From: Pseudonocardia sp. | GTDB lineage: Bacteria > Actinomycetota > Actinomycetes > Mycobacteriales > Pseudonocardiaceae | Assembly: GCA_030147065.1 (NCBI GenBank) | Contig: JASLAP010000349.1 | Coordinates: 1 to 9,413, forward strand | DNA length: 9,413 nucleotides | Reading direction: 5' to 3' | Shown: piece by piece, positions 6,886-9,413 of the stretch | Layout: each line of letters begins with the position of its first letter | How positions within the stretch are numbered: the stretch's first letter is position 1 | Translations under genes and position numbers: made by a program | Notes under the pieces: model-generated | Databases searched by the model: none | The model's input: only the letters and a program-made list of their open reading frames with translations | Told to the model about the DNA's origin: nothing

Positions 6886-8040
6886 TCAGCCCGCCTGGCC
6901 GCTGGCGACCTCTTCGGCCGTCCAGTAGCCGGAGTCGACCAGCACGGTCTGGATGTTGTCGGCGAACACCGTCTCCACCGGCAGCAGGTAGGACGGCACG
7001 ACCTTGACCCCGTTGTCGTAGGTCTCGGTGTCGTTGGCCTCCGGCTCGCCGCCGCTGAGGAAGGCCTCCGCCGCGGCGACGGCCTGCTCGGCCAGCAGCC
7101 GGGTGTCCTTGAAGATCGTCGAGCTCTGCACGCCGTCGGCGATCAGCTTGACCGAGGCGATCTCGGCGTCCTGCCCGGTGACCACGGGCATCGGGTTCTG
7201 CGCGCTGCCGTAGCCGGCGTTCTGCAGGGCGGTGATGATGCCGCGCGACAGGCCGTCGTAGGGCGAGAGCACGCCGTCGACCCGGGAGCCGTCGTTGTAG
7301 GCCGAGGTCAGCAGGTCCTCCATGCGCCGCTGCGCGGTCTCCTGCTGCCAGCGCAGGATGGCGGCCTGCTCGATGCCGGTCTGGCCGCTCTTGACCACCA
7401 GGGTGCCGTTGTCGATCAGCGGCTGGAGCACCGACATCGCGCCGTCGAAGAAGAAGAACGCGTTGTTGTCGTCCAGCGAGCCGGCGAACAGCTCGATGTT
7501 GAACGGGCCGGTCGCGGTGCCCTGCGAGCCGTCGGCGTTCTTGATGCCGAGCCCGGTGAGCAGGGCGTCGGCCTGTGCCACGCCGACCTGGAAGTTGTCG
7601 AAGGTGACGTAGAAGTCGACGTTCTCGCTGTCGCGGATCAACCGGTCGTAGGCGATGACCGGGATGTTGGCGTCGGCGGCGGCCTGCAGCTGGCTGCTCA
7701 GTGCCGTGCCGTCGATCGCGGCGATGACCAGCAGGTCGGCGCCCTGGGTGATCATCTGGTCGACCTGCTGGGACTGGGTCGGGATGTCGTCCCCGGCGTA
7801 CTGCAGTTCCACCTGGTAGCCGGCCTCGGTGAGCTGGTCGCGCACCGCGTTGCCGTCGGCGATCCACCGCTCCGAGGTCTGGGTCGGCATCGAGACCCCG
7901 ACCAGCAGCTCCTCCGGCGGGGCGCCGCCACCGGCGGGCTCTTCGGCGCCGCCGCCACTGCCGGCTCCTCCGCCGGCGCAGGCCGCCATCGTGAGGGCCA
8001 GCACGGCACCCACGGCAGCCATTCCGAGCTTCTTCCGCAC
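6886..8040 (-). CDS. chvE: ChvE-like sugar-binding lipoprotein of a monosaccharide ABC transporter
   Basis: A 384-residue secreted, lipid-anchored periplasmic-binding-protein-like protein. A signal peptide (MRKKLGMAAVGAVLALTMAA) ends at lipobox Cys21, followed by a Gly-rich linker (22-44). The mature part is strongly ChvE-like: MPTQTSERWIADGN (51-64), YAGDDIPTQ (81-89), VIAAIDGTALS (105-115), VIAYDRLIRD (128-137), ELFAGSLDDNNAFFF (183-197), SGQTGIEQ (218-225), VLSPYDGLS (257-265), VTGQDAE (287-293), FKDTR (310-314), YDNGVKVVPSYLL (341-353). Conserved Arg, Trp, Asp and Asn residues in these blocks are where relatives contact the sugar. ChvE proteins bind several aldoses (glucose, galactose, arabinose, xylose types), so the exact ligand cannot be read. 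GTG 8040 is chosen for the AGGAGG 7 nt upstream and the correct signal-peptide length. In-frame ATG 8088 is a weaker alternative. Confidence 0.94.
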   Translation of the reverse strand: MRKKLGMAAVGAVLALTMAACAGGGAGSGGGAEEPAGGGAPPEELLVGVSMPTQTSERWIADGNAVRDQLTEAGYQVELQYAGDDIPTQSQQVDQMITQGADLLVIAAIDGTALSSQLQAAADANIPVIAYDRLIRDSENVDFYVTFDNFQVGVAQADALLTGLGIKNADGSQGTATGPFNIELFAGSLDDNNAFFFFDGAMSVLQPLIDNGTLVVKSGQTGIEQAAILRWQQETAQRRMEDLLTSAYNDGSRVDGVLSPYDGLSRGIITALQNAGYGSAQNPMPVVTGQDAEIASVKLIADGVQSSTIFKDTRLLAEQAVAAAEAFLSGGEPEANDTETYDNGVKVVPSYLLPVETVFADNIQTVLVDSGYWTAEEVASGQAG

Positions 8041-8047
8041 GTCATCT

Positions 8048-8053
8048 CCTCCT
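8048..8053 (-). promoter_or_regulatory. Strong ribosome binding site of the sugar-binding protein
   Basis: AGGAGG on the minus strand, inside CGAGGAGGAG, lies 7 nt before GTG 8040. This decides the start over the in-frame ATG at 8088, whose GGAGGG is only about 2 nt away and which would add 16 polar residues before the signal peptide. Confidence 0.85.
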
Positions 8054-8110
8054 CGAGACGTCTGCCGTCGCGCATGAGCCGCGCCCATGCCCTCCTGACG
8101 AGCGGCCCCA

Positions 8111-8139
8111 ATGTGAGCGCTAACAACCGGTGCGGTCAA
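8111..8139 (-). promoter_or_regulatory. Probable sigma70-type promoter of the sugar-uptake operon
   Basis: On the minus strand TTGACC (8139-8134) is an excellent -35 match. After a 17-nt spacer TCACAT (8116-8111) is a weak -10 (3 of 6). Transcription would begin near 8104, leaving a leader of about 65 nt before GTG 8040. The LacI-type operator covers the 3' part of the spacer and the -10. The rest of the 288-nt intergenic region (about 8140-8328) shows no gene, only one GC hairpin. Confidence 0.6.
8112..8125. promoter_or_regulatory. LacI-family operator
   Basis: TGTGAGCGCTAACA is a 14-bp palindrome centred on the CG step of AGCGCT, with one mismatch between half-sites (TGTGAGC versus TGTTAGC). 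This is the classical form of LacI/GalR-family operators at sugar genes of actinobacteria and other bacteria. It overlaps the predicted -10 region, so a bound repressor should block initiation, with release by the imported sugar or a metabolite. No LacI-family gene is in the window, so the regulator is encoded elsewhere. Confidence 0.85.
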
Positions 8140-8250
8140 GCCTTGGCGGTGTCCGTGGCCATAACGGTCTCGTAACACGCGGATGACCGGTCCGGTTCGC
8201 CCGCCCGGTGGTCGGGTGGCCGACGAACGGGTGGCGGCCGATGGGCCGTC

Positions 8251-8271
8251 CCGGGCGATCCTGCCGCCCGG
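8251..8271 (-). terminator. Weak candidate terminator hairpin after the glycosyltransferase gene
   Basis: CCGGGCG (8251-8257) and CGCCCGG (8265-8271) form a 7-bp stem with a 7-nt loop, about 57 nt beyond the stop codon of the family 2 glycosyltransferase. There is no U-tract, and hairpins of this size are common by chance in such GC-rich DNA. The call rests mainly on position. Confidence 0.25.
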
Positions 8272-8328
8272 CGATCCGGCACGCGCCACCGGGGCGGCCG
8301 AATGGCGGCCCGGACGGCGCGCGGCGGA

Positions 8329-9144
8329 TCAGCCCGCGGCACCGACCCCGCGGAGCACCGCGTCCGCGGTGACCGGGCGGTCCGGCATGGTGGTCGTCGA
8401 CTCCAGGTGCACCGCCCCGGACGGCAGGATCCCGGCGCCGCCGGAGCGCTCCATCACCCGCTGCTGGGCCACCACGTCCTCGCCGACGGCGTTCTCCGGG
8501 ACCTCCCGCCAGAAGTCGAACCCGCCCGCGGCGACCAGTTCGGCGCGGTCGTAGAGCACGCAGCCGGCGATCCAGGCGACCTTGTAGGCCACCCACGCCT
8601 CGTCCGGGCCGACGTGCCGGCGGGCCAGGTGCGCGGGGTTGGCCGCGTTGTGCAGCCGCCAGCGCTCCCACTGCGGGGTGCCCGGCTCCAGCCGTTCGGG
8701 TTCGGGGCGGCCCGGCCAGCGCTCGAACGCCACCTGCTCGTCGGGGCGCTCGTCGTCCAGGTGGGACAGGCCCTGCATGGCGCAGCCGACCATCCCGCAG
8801 CCGAGCCGGTCGATCGCGTCGTGCAGCCGGGCGACCGTGCCCGGGGCCAGCCAGACGTCGTCGTCGAGGAACAGCACCCGGTCGGCCGTCGAGGAGGCGA
8901 GCAGGAACGCGCGGTGCTCGGTGATGCCCCGGCGCGGCAGGTGCCGGACCATCCGCACCCGCCGGCCCTGGGTCCGCAGCACCGTGGCCATGGTCGCGGC
9001 CGGCTGGGTGTCGAACGAGGCGGGCCCGGGGGACTGGTCGCTGACCAGGACGTCGAACGGGTGGTCCTGGGCGGCGAGCCCGGCCAGGGTGGTGGCCAGC
9101 TCGACCGGTCGCGCGCAGGTCGGGAGGAGAACCTCGATGGTCAT
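8329..9144 (-). CDS. Family 2 glycosyltransferase
   Basis: A 271-residue GT-A-fold glycosyltransferase, probably cytoplasmic and adding a sugar to a cell-surface glycan or lipid carrier. The N-terminus MTIEVLLPTCARPVELATTL (1-20) is the family 2 nucleotide-binding start. RVLFLDDDVWL (89-99) carries the DxD-type metal motif (D94-D96). WIAGCVLYDRAEL (191-203) and GGFDFWREVPENAVGEDVVA (207-226) give the acceptor-side region and the ED motif (E222-D223) expected to hold the catalytic base. H246 follows in AVHLEST. No membrane segment is seen. The frame remains open upstream, but ATG 9144 is chosen because it begins the conserved fold and overlaps the previous gene's stop as ATGA. Start-site Shine-Dalgarno is weak, consistent with coupled translation. 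Donor and acceptor are unknown. Confidence 0.9.
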   Translation of the reverse strand: MTIEVLLPTCARPVELATTLAGLAAQDHPFDVLVSDQSPGPASFDTQPAATMATVLRTQGRRVRMVRHLPRRGITEHRAFLLASSTADRVLFLDDDVWLAPGTVARLHDAIDRLGCGMVGCAMQGLSHLDDERPDEQVAFERWPGRPEPERLEPGTPQWERWRLHNAANPAHLARRHVGPDEAWVAYKVAWIAGCVLYDRAELVAAGGFDFWREVPENAVGEDVVAQQRVMERSGGAGILPSGAVHLESTTTMPDRPVTADAVLRGVGAAG

Positions 9145-9413
9145 ACCGACGTGGTCGCCGCCCGGGCCGGGCCCAAACCTCCGACCGCGCGCAGGACGTC
9201 CAGCGGTCCGATGGCGGCCATGCAGGCCGGGCCGGCGGGGGAGAGCGGGCAGGTCGCCTCCCACCAGCAGACCTGCTCGGTGATCGCGGTCGGGCGGCGG
9301 TGCGGGCAGCCGGGCAGGCCCTGCAGGTCGGTCGACGGCGCCCGGCCGGGCGGGCCCGGCTCGGCCACCCCGTAGCGGGCGGCGGCGGTCGGGCCGAACA
9401 GCCCGACGGTGCG
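9141..9413 (-). CDS. Family 9 (heptosyltransferase-like) glycosyltransferase, C-terminal end only
   Basis: The frame is open from the window edge to TGA at 9143-9141 and gives 90 residues. It begins RTVGLFGPTAAARYG, matching the V-x-L-F-G-P-T-x-x-x-R-x-G block near the nucleotide-sugar site of family 9 glycosyltransferases. It ends with a Cys-containing tail: LPGCPHRRPT, QVCWWEATCP and PACMAAIGPLDVLRAV, the last resembling the C-M-x-x-I-x-x-x-x-V-L ending of the family. Four cysteines (visible residues 36, 49, 55, 64) may bind a metal; that is speculation. The stop overlaps the family 2 glycosyltransferase start as ATGA, so the two enzymes probably act on one glycan. Pairs like this occur in actinobacterial heptose-type clusters, which is a contextual inference. 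Confidence 0.75.
   Translation of the reverse strand, partial: RTVGLFGPTAAARYGVAEPGPPGRAPSTDLQGLPGCPHRRPTAITEQVCWWEATCPLSPAGPACMAAIGPLDVLRAVGGLGPARAATTSV

Noticed and set aside
5132..6928. 598-codon open frame on the plus strand, opposite the ATPase gene
   Set aside because: It is rich in His, Asp, Gln and Arg with no recognisable domain, as expected from the complement of a GC-biased ATPase gene whose Walker and signature motifs are intact on the minus strand.
6764..7867. Upstream extension of the ATPase frame (368 more codons), which could look like a fusion protein
   Set aside because: The extension lies wholly over the binding-protein gene in another frame and reads as Arg/Gly-rich nonsense. 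The conserved ATPase N-terminus begins at 6763 with its own ribosome site.
8296..8310. Hairpin GGCCG-AATGG-CGGCC just after the family 2 glycosyltransferase stop
   Set aside because: It has only a 5-bp stem and no U-tract, which is expected by chance in DNA this rich in G and C.
8302..9375. 357-codon plus-strand frame opposite the glycosyltransferases
   Set aside because: There is no recognisable domain. The minus strand has the DDD and ED motifs of a family 2 enzyme and an ATGA junction with the family 9 enzyme.

Overview
The window is very GC-rich, with strong G/C preference at third codon positions, GTG as well as ATG starts, and long antisense shadow frames. These traits, together with the protein types, suggest a high-GC actinomycete. 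A Pseudonocardia-like genus fits best by general impression, but no rRNA or other marker gene is present to confirm it. No tRNA, rRNA, CRISPR array, insertion sequence or phage gene was seen.

Three blocks are present. Block 1 (1-3010, plus strand) is the end of a MacB/FtsX-type ABC permease followed 9 nt later by a 954-residue HlyD/MacA-type adaptor. The adaptor's folded ends are ordinary. Its coiled-coil hairpin is interrupted by three long low-complexity segments (Pro/Gly-rich, Ser/Thr/Pro-rich, Pro/Gly-rich) placed symmetrically between four helical segments. The central segment carries 18 in-phase pentapeptides encoded by a 15-bp tandem repeat, and it is bracketed by the protein's only two cysteines.

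Block 2 (3068-about 8140, minus strand) is a sugar-uptake operon, read from high to low coordinates. It runs from a LacI-type operator embedded in a promoter, through a ChvE-like sugar-binding lipoprotein, an intercistronic hairpin, a GguA/MmsA-like double ATPase and a GguB/MmsB-like permease, to an adducin-type class II aldolase-family protein. The ATPase stop and permease start overlap as ATGA. The binding protein captures a monosaccharide outside the membrane, the permease and ATPase import it, and a LacI-family repressor encoded elsewhere probably controls the set. The hairpin after the binding-protein gene probably keeps its mRNA more abundant than the transporter mRNA. The role of the last gene is open.

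Block 3 (8329-9413, minus strand) is the end of a cell-surface glycan or heptose-type cluster. It holds the C-terminus of a family 9 glycosyltransferase and a complete family 2 glycosyltransferase, also joined by an ATGA overlap. Blocks 1 and 2 converge at 3011-3067. Blocks 2 and 3 are separated by a 288-nt intergenic region holding the block 2 promoter.
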